A stretch of 64,000 nt of DNA, taken from positions 1 through 64,000 of the forward strand of contig NZ_JBHMIM010000012.1 of NCBI RefSeq assembly GCF_048060115.1. Reading direction: 5' to 3'. The notes under the pieces were generated by a model, which saw nothing but the letters and a program-made list of their open reading frames with translations, was not told the DNA's origin and did not search any database. A program made the position numbers and the translations under genes. The DNA comes from Micromonospora_E sp048060115 (lineage in GTDB: Bacteria > Actinomycetota > Actinomycetes > Mycobacteriales > Micromonosporaceae). Below, in pieces: positions 48,430-57,766 of the stretch. Positions within the stretch are counted from its first letter, which is position 1; the number at the start of each line of letters is the position of its first letter.

Positions 48430-51400
48430 ATGATGCTGCTTTTATCCACCTCAGACACTGATCTGTTGAGTGGACGGGCCAGCGGCGCCGACTGGCACCT
48501 GGCGAACCCGGCCCGGCTGTCGGTCGACGACCTTCCGCAGCTGCTGCCCGACGTCGAACTCGTAGTGGTCCGGCTTCTCGGCGGCCGACGGGCCTGGCCG
48601 GACGGACTCGACGCGCTGCTGTCCGGCCCACGGCCGGTCGTCGTACTCAGCGGAGAGCAGGCACCGGACGCGGCGCTGATGGAGCTGTCCACCGTGCCGG
48701 CCGGGGTGGCCGCCCAGGCGCACGCCTACCTGGCCCACGGCGGGCCGGCCAACCTGACGCAACTGCACCACTTCCTGTCCGACACGGTGCTGCTCACCGG
48801 GCACGGCTTCACCGCGCCCGAGCCGGCACCGGAGTGGGGTGTGCTCAGCCGCCCGGCGACGGAACCGACGGACTGTCCGACCGTGGCAGTGCTCTACTAC
48901 CGGGCACACCACCTGGCCGGCAACACCGGCTTCGTACACACGCTGTGCGATGCGATCGAGGCCGCTGGTGGCCGATCGCTGCCGATCTACTGTGCCTCGC
49001 TACGCTCGCCCGACCCACGGCTACTGGCCGCTCTGCGCCAGGCCGATGCCCTGGTGGTCACGGTGCTCGCCGCCGGCGGTACCCGGCCGGCGACCGCCTC
49101 CGCCGGGGGCGACGACGACGCGTGGGACGTCGGCGCGCTCACCGAACTGGACGTGCCGATTCTGCAGGGACTCTGCCTGACCAGCTCCCGGCAGACGTGG
49201 GCTGACACCGACGACGGACTGTCCCCATTGGATGCGGCTTCCCAGGTCGCCATCCCCGAGTTCGACGGCCGGCTGATCACCGTGCCGTTCTCCTTCAAGG
49301 AGATCGACGCCGACGGGTTGTCGGTGTACGTCGCCGACCCGGAACGGTCCGCCCGGGTCGCCGGCATCGCGGTGCGCCACGCCGCGCTGCGCCACATCGC
49401 ACCGGGCGACAAACGGATCGCGGTGCTGCTGTCGGCATACCCGACGAAGCATGCCCGGATCGGCAACGCGGTCGGCCTGGACACCCCGGCCAGCGTGCTC
49501 GCGTTGCTGCGCACGTTGCGCGACGCCGGCTACGACGTCGGGCCGGCCGACGGACCCGACGCGCTGCCCGGGCTGGCCCGCGACGACGGCGACGCGCTGA
49601 TGCACGCGCTGATCGCCGCCGGCGGGCAGGACCCGGACTGGCTCACCGAGGAGCAACTGGCCGGCAATCCGGTACGTATCCCGGCCGCGGACTACCTCCG
49701 CTGGTACGCGCGGTTACCGGCCGACCTGCGTGAGCGGGTCGAGCAGCACTGGGGTCCGCCACCGGGCGAGCTGTACGTCGACCACTCCGGCTCCGGCGAC
49801 GGCGAGATCGTGTTGGCCGCGCTGCCCGCTGGCAACATCGTGCTGCTGGTACAGCCGCCACGTGGGTTCGGCGCCAACCCGGTGGCCATCTACCACGACC
49901 CGGACCTGCCGCCGAGCCACCACTACCTGGCCGCCTACCGCTGGTTGGAGCACGGCTTCGGCGCACACGCCGTGGTGCACGTCGGCAAGCACGGCAACCT
50001 GGAGTGGCTGCCCGGCAAGACGGTCGGGCTCAGCGCCGGCTGCGGTCCGGACGCGGCCCTGGGCGACCTACCGCTGATCTACCCGTTCCTGGTCAACGAT
50101 CCGGGTGAGGGCACCCAGGCCAAGCGGCGGGCGCACGCCACCCTGATCGATCATCTCGTCCCGCCGATGGCCCGCGCCGAAAGCTACGGCGACATCGCCC
50201 GGCTGGAACAACTGCTCGACGAGCACGCCAACATCGCCGCCTTGGACCCGGCGAAGCTACCGGCGATCCGGGCGCAGATCTGGACGCTGATCCAGGCCGC
50301 CCGGCTCGATCACGACCTCGGCCTGGACGACCGGCCGCACGACGCCGAGTTCGACGACTTCCTGCTGCACGTCGACGGCTGGCTCTGCGAGGTCAAGGAC
50401 GTGCAGATCCGCGACGGGCTGCACGTACTCGGCGCCGCCCCGGTCGGCGAGGCCCGGGTCAACCTGGTGCTGGCCATGTTGCGGGCCCGGCAGATGTGGG
50501 GTGGGCAGGTGGCCGCGCTGCCCGGACTGCGCGAGGCACTCGGTCTGGACGAGTCCGGCTCCGACCGCGACGGCACCGACGCCGCCGAGGCCACCGCCCG
50601 GGAACTGGTGGCGGCGATGGAGGAACACGGCTGGCAGCCGGCGGCCGCCGGCGAAGTCACCGCCGCGGTGCTCGGCGAACCCGACCCGGACCACACGTCC
50701 GGCAGCGACGCCCATGCCGACCGGGCCGCGCTGGTCACCCGGATCCTGCACTTCGCGGCGACCGAGGTGGTACCCCGGCTGGCCCGCACCACCGACGAAC
50801 TCGCGCACGTCCGACACGCGCTGGCCGGCGGCTACGTGCCGGCCGGGCCGAGTGGTTCCCCGCTGCGCGGGCTGATCAACGTGCTGCCGACCGGTCGCAA
50901 CTTCTACTCGGTGGACCCGAAGGCGGTGCCGAGCCGACTGGCGTGGGAGACCGGGCAGGCGATGGCCGAGTCCCTGCTGGCCCGCTACCGGGCCGACACC
51001 GGTGACTGGCCCCGCTCGGTCGGACTGTCGGTGTGGGGCACCTCGGCGATGCGCACCTCCGGCGACGACATCGCCGAGGTGCTGGCGCTGCTCGGCGTAC
51101 GGCCGGTGTGGGACGAGGCGTCGCGGCGGGTGACCGGCGTCGCGGTGGTCCCGGCCGAGGAGCTGGGCCGGCCCCGCATCGACGTGACAGTACGGATCAG
51201 CGGCTTCTTCCGCGACGCGTTCCCGCATGTGGTGACGATGCTGGACGACGCGGTGCGGCTGGTGGCGGCCCTCGACGAGCCGGACGAGGTCAACTTCGTC
51301 GCCGCGCACGCCCGCGCCGACCTGGCCACCCACGGCGACCAGCGGCAGGCCACCATGCGGATCTTCGGCTCCAAGCCGGGCACGTACGGCGCGGGTCTGT

Positions 51401-52080
51401 TGCAGCTGATCGACAGCCGCAACTGGCGCGACGACGCCGACCTGGCCGAGGTGTACGCAGTGTGGGGCGGCTACGCCTACGGCCGGGACCTCGACGGCGC
51501 ACCGGCACGGCCGCAGATGGAGTCGGCGTACCGGCGGATCGCCGTGGCCGCCAAGAACATCGACACCCGCGAGCACGACATCGCCGACTCCGACGACTAC
51601 TTCCAGTACCACGGCGGCATGATCGCCACGGTACGGGCGTTGACCGGGTCGGCGCCGACGGCCTACATCGGCGACAGCACCCGCCCGGAGGCGGTGCGTA
51701 CCCGGGCGCTGCACGAGGAGACGGCCCGGATCTTCCGGGCCCGGGTGGTGAACCCTCGCTGGTTGGCGGCGATGCGCCGGCACGGCTACAAAGGAGCGTT
51801 CGAGCTGGCCGCCACGGTCGACTACCTGTTCGGTTACGACGCCACCGCCGGGGTGGTGGCCGACTGGATGTACGACAAACTCGCCGAGACGTACGTGCTC
51901 GACGAGGAGAATCAGCGGTTCCTGGCCGAGTCGAACCCGTGGGCCCTGCACGGCATCACCGAACGTCTGCTGGAGGCAGCCGACCGCAAACTCTGGGAGT
52001 ATCCCGACCCGGCGGTGCTCGACGGGCTGCGGGAGGTGTTCCTGCGTACCGAGGGCGATCTGGAGGACCGCGCCGGGTGA
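48430..52080 (+). CDS. cobN: Cobaltochelatase large subunit
   Basis: 1216 residues, typical CobN length. It inserts Co2+ into hydrogenobyrinic acid a,c-diamide, powered by the AAA+ CobS/CobT subunits, which are not in the window. Conserved CobN/BchH segments include VLLSAYPTKHARIGNAVGLD, AVVHVGKHGNLEWLPGK, LPLIYPFLVNDPGEGTQAKR, GRNFYSVDPKAVPSRLAWE and TYGAGLLQLIDSRNWRDDAD. Two adjacent ATGs (48430, 48433) are possible starts, with AGGGAGGA 11-14 bases upstream. It is preceded by a cobalamin riboswitch and divergent from cobG. Confidence 0.97.
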   Translation: MMLLLSTSDTDLLSGRASGADWHLANPARLSVDDLPQLLPDVELVVVRLLGGRRAWPDGLDALLSGPRPVVVLSGEQAPDAALMELSTVPAGVAAQAHAYLAHGGPANLTQLHHFLSDTVLLTGHGFTAPEPAPEWGVLSRPATEPTDCPTVAVLYYRAHHLAGNTGFVHTLCDAIEAAGGRSLPIYCASLRSPDPRLLAALRQADALVVTVLAAGGTRPATASAGGDDDAWDVGALTELDVPILQGLCLTSSRQTWADTDDGLSPLDAASQVAIPEFDGRLITVPFSFKEIDADGLSVYVADPERSARVAGIAVRHAALRHIAPGDKRIAVLLSAYPTKHARIGNAVGLDTPASVLALLRTLRDAGYDVGPADGPDALPGLARDDGDALMHALIAAGGQDPDWLTEEQLAGNPVRIPAADYLRWYARLPADLRERVEQHWGPPPGELYVDHSGSGDGEIVLAALPAGNIVLLVQPPRGFGANPVAIYHDPDLPPSHHYLAAYRWLEHGFGAHAVVHVGKHGNLEWLPGKTVGLSAGCGPDAALGDLPLIYPFLVNDPGEGTQAKRRAHATLIDHLVPPMARAESYGDIARLEQLLDEHANIAALDPAKLPAIRAQIWTLIQAARLDHDLGLDDRPHDAEFDDFLLHVDGWLCEVKDVQIRDGLHVLGAAPVGEARVNLVLAMLRARQMWGGQVAALPGLREALGLDESGSDRDGTDAAEATARELVAAMEEHGWQPAAAGEVTAAVLGEPDPDHTSGSDAHADRAALVTRILHFAATEVVPRLARTTDELAHVRHALAGGYVPAGPSGSPLRGLINVLPTGRNFYSVDPKAVPSRLAWETGQAMAESLLARYRADTGDWPRSVGLSVWGTSAMRTSGDDIAEVLALLGVRPVWDEASRRVTGVAVVPAEELGRPRIDVTVRISGFFRDAFPHVVTMLDDAVRLVAALDEPDEVNFVAAHARADLATHGDQRQATMRIFGSKPGTYGAGLLQLIDSRNWRDDADLAEVYAVWGGYAYGRDLDGAPARPQMESAYRRIAVAAKNIDTREHDIADSDDYFQYHGGMIATVRALTGSAPTAYIGDSTRPEAVRTRALHEETARIFRARVVNPRWLAAMRRHGYKGAFELAATVDYLFGYDATAGVVADWMYDKLAETYVLDEENQRFLAESNPWALHGITERLLEAADRKLWEYPDPAVLDGLREVFLRTEGDLEDRAG

Positions 52081-52119
52081 GGCGGGCGGGCCGGCCCGGG
52101 TCGACGTAGAGTCGGCGTC

Positions 52120-53082
52120 ATGGGTCGGGAGAGCACCTGGTACGGCGGGACCGTGACGGCGGGCGCCGAGCCGGCGAGTGTGCTGCTGCCCGGCCACGAC
52201 GTGCCGCTGGGCCGCTACACGACGGTCCGGCGGCTGCTACCGCAGCGTCCCCGCCGGATGGTCGGGGCCTGGTGCTTCGTCGACCATTTCGGGCCGGACG
52301 ACGTGGCCGACCGGCCCGGCATGCAGATCCCGCCGCACCCGCACACCGGTCTGCAGACCGTCACCTGGCTGGCCGAGGGTGAGATCCTGCACCGCGACAG
52401 CCTGGGCAGTACGCAGTCGATCGTGCCGGGGCAGCTCAATCTGATGACCTCCGGGCACGGCATCGCCCACTCGGAGCAGTCGCCGCCGGCCCATCCGCCG
52501 GTGATGCACGGGCTGCAGCTGTGGGTGGCGCTGCCGGAGGCGGCCCGGCACGGTGAACCCCGCTTCGAACACCACGCCGACCTGCCGCAGGTCGCCGCCG
52601 GTGACGCCCGACTCACCGTGGTGGTCGGCGAGTACGGGTCGGTCCGGTCCCCGGCGCGGATGGCCAGCCCGATCGTCGGGGTCGAGATCGGTGTCGACGG
52701 CACCGGGCCGATCGGGCTGACACTGCGCGACGACTTCGAGTACGCCCTGCTGGCGATGTCGGGCCGAGCCCGGGTCGACGGGGTGGAGTTGGCACCGGGC
52801 GGGCTGCTCTACCTGGGCGAGGGCCGGTCCACGACGACGGTCGACACCGCCGGACCGGCCCGGCTGTTCCTGCTGGGCGGCGAACCGTTCGACGAGCCGC
52901 TGGTCATGTGGTGGAACTTCGTGGCCCGCAACCACCAGGAGCTCGTGGCCGCCCGCGACGACTGGTCGGCCGGCCGCCGGTTCGGCGCCGTGACCGGATG
53001 CGCGGACCCCCCGCTGCCCGCGCCGGAAATGCCGATCACCCGGATCAAGGCACGTGACCGGCACGGCCGTACCGTCGCCTGA
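52120..53082 (+). CDS. Pirin-family protein
   Basis: 320 residues with two cupin barrels. The first holds the metal site: PPHPHTGLQTVTWLAEGEIL and SGHGIAHSEQ, giving three His and one Glu. The second barrel is metal-free, with REALLY pirin-like segments LLYLGEGRSTTTV and LLGGEPFDEPLVMWWNFVA. Bacterial pirins act as quercetin dioxygenase-like enzymes or redox regulators; the function here is unassigned. It follows cobN by 39 bp on the same strand, so some readthrough is possible, but it is not a cobalamin gene. Confidence 0.9.
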   Translation: MGRESTWYGGTVTAGAEPASVLLPGHDVPLGRYTTVRRLLPQRPRRMVGAWCFVDHFGPDDVADRPGMQIPPHPHTGLQTVTWLAEGEILHRDSLGSTQSIVPGQLNLMTSGHGIAHSEQSPPAHPPVMHGLQLWVALPEAARHGEPRFEHHADLPQVAAGDARLTVVVGEYGSVRSPARMASPIVGVEIGVDGTGPIGLTLRDDFEYALLAMSGRARVDGVELAPGGLLYLGEGRSTTTVDTAGPARLFLLGGEPFDEPLVMWWNFVARNHQELVAARDDWSAGRRFGAVTGCADPPLPAPEMPITRIKARDRHGRTVA

Positions 53083-53135
53083 GCGCACCGCCGACCGCCG
53101 TCCGCTCTGCCGCCCCACTACGAGAAGTGCGGCGA

Positions 53136-53161
53136 CAGTCTTTACTGTTAACAATCTTTAC
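53136..53161 (+). promoter_or_regulatory. Direct repeat CA(G/A)TCTTTAC upstream of the LPMO gene
   Basis: CAGTCTTTAC (53136-53145) and CAATCTTTAC (53152-53161) match at 9 of 10 positions with a 16-bp period, flanking a GTTAAC centre. This AT-rich patch lies 68-93 bp ahead of the start codon. It is placed like the sugar-responsive operators of actinomycete chitinase and cellulase genes but does not match the DasR or CebR consensus. Confidence 0.4.
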
Positions 53162-53228
53162 TTTATCTTCGTGGATACGACGGTCGCCCATCTCCCCACC
53201 GCCACCCCCACGACGTGCGGAGTCCGCC

Positions 53229-53981
53229 ATGCGACAACGGATCACCCTGCCCCTGCTCACCGCCGGTGTCGTGCTCGCCACCCTGCTGGTCGCCACCCCG
53301 GCGGGCGCGCACGGCTACATCGCCCACCCACCGAGCCGGCAGGCGATGTGCGCCCAGGGCCGGGTCGCCAACTGCGGCCCGATCGTATGGGAGCCGCAGA
53401 GCGTCGAAGGCCCCAAGGGGCAGCGCAACTGCCACGGCGGGCTGAGCCAGTTCGCCATCCTCAACGACGACACGGTCGACTGGCCGACGACTCCGGTCGG
53501 CGGCTCGGTGACCTTCACCTGGACGCTCACCGCCCGACACGCCACCAGCACCTGGGAATACTTCGTCGGCGGCACCCGGATCGCCGTGTTCGACGACGGC
53601 GGCCGCCAGCCCAACGCCACCGTGGCGCACAACGTGAGCCTCGGCGACCGCACCGGCCGGCAGAAGGTTCTGGCCATCTGGAACATCGCCGACACCCCGA
53701 TGGCGTTCTACTCGTGTGTGGATGTCCAGATCGACGGCGGCCCCGGGCCTACTCCCACCTCGCCACCGCCGCCCACCCCCACTTCGCCACCGCCGCCGAC
53801 CACCGCACCGCCCACCACCAACCCACCCGGTCAGCCCGGTGGTACCTGGTCGGCCGGCACCATCTACCAGGTCGGTGCCATCGTCAGCTACGCCGGCGCC
53901 AACTACCGGTGCCGGCAGGCACACACCGCGCTCGCCGGCTGGGAACCGCCGAACGTGCCGGCTCTGTGGGAACGCGCCTGA
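53229..53981 (+). CDS. Secreted AA10 lytic polysaccharide monooxygenase with CBM5/12
   Basis: 250 residues from ATG 53229 (GGAG six bases upstream). The signal peptide (1-27) ends ATPAGA, placing His28 at the mature N-terminus, the first ligand of the copper histidine brace (HGYIAHPPSR). The AA10 domain runs to about 175, with TARHATSTWEYFV holding the second brace His and conserved Cys pairs. A Pro/Thr linker (about 178-205) leads to a CBM5/12 chitin-binding module (WSAGTIYQVGAIVSYAGANY, WEPPNVPALWE). It oxidatively cleaves crystalline chitin (or cellulose) outside the cell. Monocistronic. Confidence 0.95.
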   Translation: MRQRITLPLLTAGVVLATLLVATPAGAHGYIAHPPSRQAMCAQGRVANCGPIVWEPQSVEGPKGQRNCHGGLSQFAILNDDTVDWPTTPVGGSVTFTWTLTARHATSTWEYFVGGTRIAVFDDGGRQPNATVAHNVSLGDRTGRQKVLAIWNIADTPMAFYSCVDVQIDGGPGPTPTSPPPPTPTSPPPPTTAPPTTNPPGQPGGTWSAGTIYQVGAIVSYAGANYRCRQAHTALAGWEPPNVPALWERA

Positions 53982-54028
53982 CCGGCAGGCGGACCAGCGC
54001 CCCGCCGGAGACCAGCGCACCACCCGCC

Positions 54029-54682
54029 ATGACCAGGTCCCCGATCCCCCGCCGGGCGGCGACGGCACTGCTCGTCGCCAGCCTCGCCACCACCGTCGCG
54101 GGCTGCGTCACCGCGCCACCGGCGGCATCCGGCACCGCCGCTACCACCAGGCCGACCGCTACCGAGCCGGCCCCCGGACCAGCGGAGAGCACCTTCAACG
54201 CCGTCGATGTGATGTTCTTGCAGATGACGCTCGACCAGCACGCTGCCGCAGCCGAACTCACCCGACTGGCCACCGCCAGGTCAACCGATGCCGAGGTACG
54301 GATGCTGGCAGCGGCGATCGAGGTGACCCAGGCAGACGAGGCGCACACCATGTCCGGCTGGTTGGCGGCCTGGGGCCAGCCGACCACGCCGGAGCCCGAC
54401 GCGTCCGGCGCGCACGGCTGGCACGGAGAGCACGACGGGCACGACGCGCTACGCGGCAGCACCGCAGCCGACATCGCGCTGCTCGTCAGCAGTCCGGCGG
54501 ACGAGTTCGACCGAACCTTCCTCAACATCCTCATCGCCCACCAGCACAACGCGGTGGAACTCGCCCGGATGGCCCGCGACGCCGGCACCGACCCGCAGGT
54601 ACGCGACCTGGCCGAACTCATCGACCGGTCCCGTACCGCACAGATCAGCCAGATGCTCACGATGCTGGACCGAGGTCAGTGA
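54029..54682 (+). CDS. DUF305 lipoprotein
   Basis: 217 residues from ATG 54029. A signal peptide with lipobox TTVAGC (Cys26) predicts a lipid-anchored extracellular protein. The DUF305 four-helix domain shows MFLQMTLDQHAAAAELTRLA and FDRTFLNILIAHQHNAVELAR, each half carrying the typical H/M pattern (D-x-H, H-x-H). A His-rich loop lies between (HGWHGEHDGHD). DUF305 proteins are ferritin-like and linked to metal, often copper, handling. Following the copper enzyme LPMO by 47 bp, it may help copper supply; this is inference. Confidence 0.87.
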   Translation: MTRSPIPRRAATALLVASLATTVAGCVTAPPAASGTAATTRPTATEPAPGPAESTFNAVDVMFLQMTLDQHAAAAELTRLATARSTDAEVRMLAAAIEVTQADEAHTMSGWLAAWGQPTTPEPDASGAHGWHGEHDGHDALRGSTAADIALLVSSPADEFDRTFLNILIAHQHNAVELARMARDAGTDPQVRDLAELIDRSRTAQISQMLTMLDRGQ

Positions 54683-54747
54683 CCAGCAGCCGTCGACGCC
54701 CGGTGCTGGTGGGCGGAGGCGGCGGTACCGCTGGGCAACGGCCGCAG

Positions 54748-55578
54748 TCAGTTCAGCCGGACGGTTACACCGCCAGAGAACAGCGAGTCGTGCAGCTCCA
54801 GGGAGACAAGGTCGACGCCCTTCGGCACATCGAACGCGACAACGGCGGTCACCTGGTTGCCGGGGTTGATGGCGGTCAAGAACGACTCGGCGTCCTGGTT
54901 GACCGCGAGCCCGGCCCCGGTGTCCGCGTCAAACTGCCGGCCATCCTTGTCGAATGCGCTCTGGCTGCCGTCGTGGAACGTCCTGGCCTCATCGCCGATG
55001 TTCTTGATCCGCATCGTGATCAGGCAGTACTGACCCTGTGCAGTCTTGGTAAGGAAGCCACTGCCGACCTCCGCCTTGCCGCACTCGATCTTGTTCACGA
55101 CGAATTCGAACTTCCCATCCCGGACGGGGTCCCCGATCCCGGGCTCCGCTGCCTGCGTAGGCGCTGCGGCGGCCTGGGCGGAGGCCTCAGGTTCGTCGCC
55201 ATCGGCAGGGTCTGCGGCAGAACCGTTGTCATCTCCCGACACGACACCCTCGGCGGCCGGCTCCACCTGCGGGTCGGACTTGCCTTGGGCAGTCGACGTC
55301 GTCTCTTCCGCCGACCCGTCGAGTGCACCGATGAGTGCGCCGCCACCGCAGCAGAAAAGGACGACCACCGCGGCGATGATCCCGACGATCCCGAGCGGCG
55401 TGAGTTTCGCTCGTGCCGGTGGCCCCGGCTGCGGAGGAACTCCGTAGGAAGGCACGGCGCCGGGAGGGTACGCCCCTGGCGGGTAACTCCCGGTCGGCGG
55501 GGTACCCGGCGGGTATGGCCCCGGATAAGGGCTTCCATTTCCGCCGGACGGGTACTGGGACGGGCCAGGGATCGTCAC
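54748..55578 (-). CDS. DUF4352-type membrane-anchored protein
   Basis: 276 residues from GTG 55578 (no clear ribosome site). A Pro/Gly/Tyr-rich cytoplasmic N-terminus (repeats of YPPG type) is followed by one membrane helix (IVGIIAAVVVLFCCGGGALI, about 65-85). A Ser/Glu/Ala linker follows, then an immunoglobulin-like DUF4352 domain (about 150-275) with IECGKAEVGSGFL, GQYCLITMRIKNIGDEA and AVVAFDVPKGV. Such telokin-like proteins are extracytoplasmic, with unknown ligands. It is divergent from the glycosidase gene. Confidence 0.85.
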   Translation of the reverse strand: MTIPGPSQYPSGGNGSPYPGPYPPGTPPTGSYPPGAYPPGAVPSYGVPPQPGPPARAKLTPLGIVGIIAAVVVLFCCGGGALIGALDGSAEETTSTAQGKSDPQVEPAAEGVVSGDDNGSAADPADGDEPEASAQAAAAPTQAAEPGIGDPVRDGKFEFVVNKIECGKAEVGSGFLTKTAQGQYCLITMRIKNIGDEARTFHDGSQSAFDKDGRQFDADTGAGLAVNQDAESFLTAINPGNQVTAVVAFDVPKGVDLVSLELHDSLFSGGVTVRLN

Positions 55579-55817
55579 CGGCTAACTATCGGCGATCGGC
55601 GGTCGTGCCCGGATGGACCGGGCGACTCGATCACGATCCACTAATGATGGTGCGCCACTCTTCTACCAGCCGCGACGCACAGACGGCCGGCTACCAAGAC
55701 AGCCCAGGCGGCGAGACGACTGCCAGCCGGTCGGCCAACGCCCAGCGTTTGTCGTTGACTTGCCAGTGTCGGAAGCTGTATCGCCCGAGACCTCGACGAG
55801 GAGCAAGCATTTCGTTT

Positions 55818-57725
55818 ATGTCAGGTATATCACCACCGAAGCGGCAGTTCCGGGGCATCTGGCTCGCGACGGTCGCCAACCTGGACTGGCCGAGCCGGCC
55901 CGGACTGAGCCCGGCCGCCCAGCGGGCGGAGCTGCGCGGCTGGCTGGACCTCGCCCGGCGGCTGCGGTGCAATGCCGTCGTCGTGCAGGTCCGACCGGCC
56001 GCCGACGCGCTGTGGCCCTCGCCGTACGAGCCGTGGTCGGCGGTGCTCACCGGCGGGCAGGGCGGCCACCCCGGCTACGACCCGCTCGGTTTCCTGGTCA
56101 CCGAGGCGCACGCTCGCAATCTGGAGCTGCACGCCTGGTTCAACCCGTACCGGATCGCCAACCACGCCGCCCCTGAACGGCTGGTCGCCGACCACCCGGC
56201 CCGGCGCAACCCGGACTGGGTCGTCGCGTACGCCGGCCGGCTCTACTACGACCCGGGCATCCCGGCGGTGCGGTCCTTCGCCCAGGACGCGATGCTCGAC
56301 GCGGTCACCCGTTACGACATCGACGCGGTCCACTGGGACGACTACTTCTACCCGTACCCGGTCGCCGGCGAGGCCTTCGCCGACCACGCCACGTTCGCGC
56401 GGTACGGTGCCGGCTTCGGCAGCGTCGAGGCGTGGCGCCGGCACAACGTCGACCGTCTCGTCGAGCAGATGAGCGGGCGGCTGCGCGCGGTCAAGCCGTG
56501 GGTGCGGTTCGGCATCAGCCCGTTCGGCATCTGGCGCAACGCCACCACCGACCCGCTCGGGTCGCGTACCGCCGGACTGCAGTCCTACGACGCGATCCAC
56601 GCCGACACCCGCCACTGGGTACGCGAACAATGGATCGACTACGTGGCACCCCAGCTGTACTGGCACCTCGGACACCCGGCGGCCGACTACGCCGAACTGG
56701 TCCGCTGGTGGTCCGAGGTGGTGGCCGGCACCACCGTGGAGTTGATCGTCGGGCAGTCGACCTACCGGGCGGGTGCCGCCGGCCAGGACCCGGCCTGGCA
56801 GGACCCGGCGGAGCTGAGCCGCCACCTGCACCTGCACCGGGCCTACCCGCAGGTTCGCGGTGATCTGCAGTTCAGCGCCAAGGACGTACGCGCCGACCGA
56901 CTCGGTGCGGTCAGCCGGCTGGTCGCCGAGCATTACTCGCGGCCCGCGCTGGCGCCGGTGGCGGCCGGTCGCGGCGGCACCCCGGCACCGGGCACCGTCC
57001 CACCCCCGCCGACCGTCACCGCCGCGGTCCGCACCCCGACCGGGGTACGTCTGGACTGGCTGCCCGTCCCCGGCAGCACCCCGACCGCGTACGCGGTCTA
57101 CCGACTCGCCGGCACCGACGCGGCCGACCAGACGGCGCTCGACGACGCCCGACACCTGCTGGCGACGGTACGCGCCACCGGTGCCGGTGACTCCTTCGCC
57201 GACGCCACGGCGGCGGCGGGGTCCGCGTACACCTATCTGGTCACCGCGCTGGACCGTCAGCACCGGGAAAGCCCACCGGGCCCGGCGCGGGTGCTGACCG
57301 CCGGCAGCGACGCGTTCAGCGTGATCGTCGACAACGGCACCCCGGGTGGGTTCACCGCCAGCGCCGCCTGGGGTACGTCGAGCTGGTCGGCCGGACGCTA
57401 CGGCGCCGACTACCGGTTCACCACGGCGCAGCCGGTCAGCGACCCGGCCTGGTTCACCGTGACGGTGCCGGCCACCGGCAACTACCGGGTCGAGGTGTGG
57501 CATCCGGCGGCAGCCGGCTACCACCCGGGCGCACCGCATCTGGTGCAGACCACCACCGGACTGGTCACCCGGCCGGTGGACCAACGCGCCGACGGTGGGC
57601 GGTGGCGGGAACTGGGCGTCTTCCCATTGGCGGCAGGCCGGCGGCCGGTGGTCGGGGTGAGCCGATGGGCACCGGCCGGCGGCCACATCATCGCCGACGC
57701 GGTGCGCCTCACCCGCGTACCCTGA
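55818..57725 (+). CDS. GHL10-family glycoside-hydrolase-like protein with golvesin-type module
   Basis: 635 residues from ATG 55818. Residues 8-340 form the GHL10 (TIM-barrel) domain: RQFRGIWLATVANLDWPS, LELHAWFNPYRIAN, and YDIDAVHWDDYFYPYPV with the probable acid pair. Residues 350-445 are a fibronectin-III-like domain (VRLDWLPVPGSTPTAYAVYR). Residues 455-635 are a golvesin-C-terminal-like binding module (FSVIVDNGTPGGFTASAAWG, GGHIIADAVRL). No classical signal peptide is seen from this start; the upstream frame gives none either. Probable glycan hydrolase, perhaps on peptidoglycan-linked sugars; the substrate is unknown. Confidence 0.85.
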   Translation: MSGISPPKRQFRGIWLATVANLDWPSRPGLSPAAQRAELRGWLDLARRLRCNAVVVQVRPAADALWPSPYEPWSAVLTGGQGGHPGYDPLGFLVTEAHARNLELHAWFNPYRIANHAAPERLVADHPARRNPDWVVAYAGRLYYDPGIPAVRSFAQDAMLDAVTRYDIDAVHWDDYFYPYPVAGEAFADHATFARYGAGFGSVEAWRRHNVDRLVEQMSGRLRAVKPWVRFGISPFGIWRNATTDPLGSRTAGLQSYDAIHADTRHWVREQWIDYVAPQLYWHLGHPAADYAELVRWWSEVVAGTTVELIVGQSTYRAGAAGQDPAWQDPAELSRHLHLHRAYPQVRGDLQFSAKDVRADRLGAVSRLVAEHYSRPALAPVAAGRGGTPAPGTVPPPPTVTAAVRTPTGVRLDWLPVPGSTPTAYAVYRLAGTDAADQTALDDARHLLATVRATGAGDSFADATAAAGSAYTYLVTALDRQHRESPPGPARVLTAGSDAFSVIVDNGTPGGFTASAAWGTSSWSAGRYGADYRFTTAQPVSDPAWFTVTVPATGNYRVEVWHPAAAGYHPGAPHLVQTTTGLVTRPVDQRADGGRWRELGVFPLAAGRRPVVGVSRWAPAGGHIIADAVRLTRVP

Positions 57726-57766
57726 TGGTGCTCCCGACCCGCCGCAGGTCCCACCCGGAGGCATGG

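Noticed and set aside
50257..52197. 646-codon minus-strand frame inside cobN
   Set aside because: Antisense shadow of CobN; Val/His/Gln-rich with no recognisable domain.
55830..57764. 644-codon minus-strand frame over the GHL10 gene
   Set aside because: Antisense shadow; the sense strand encodes well-defined GHL10, Fn3 and golvesin-type modules.
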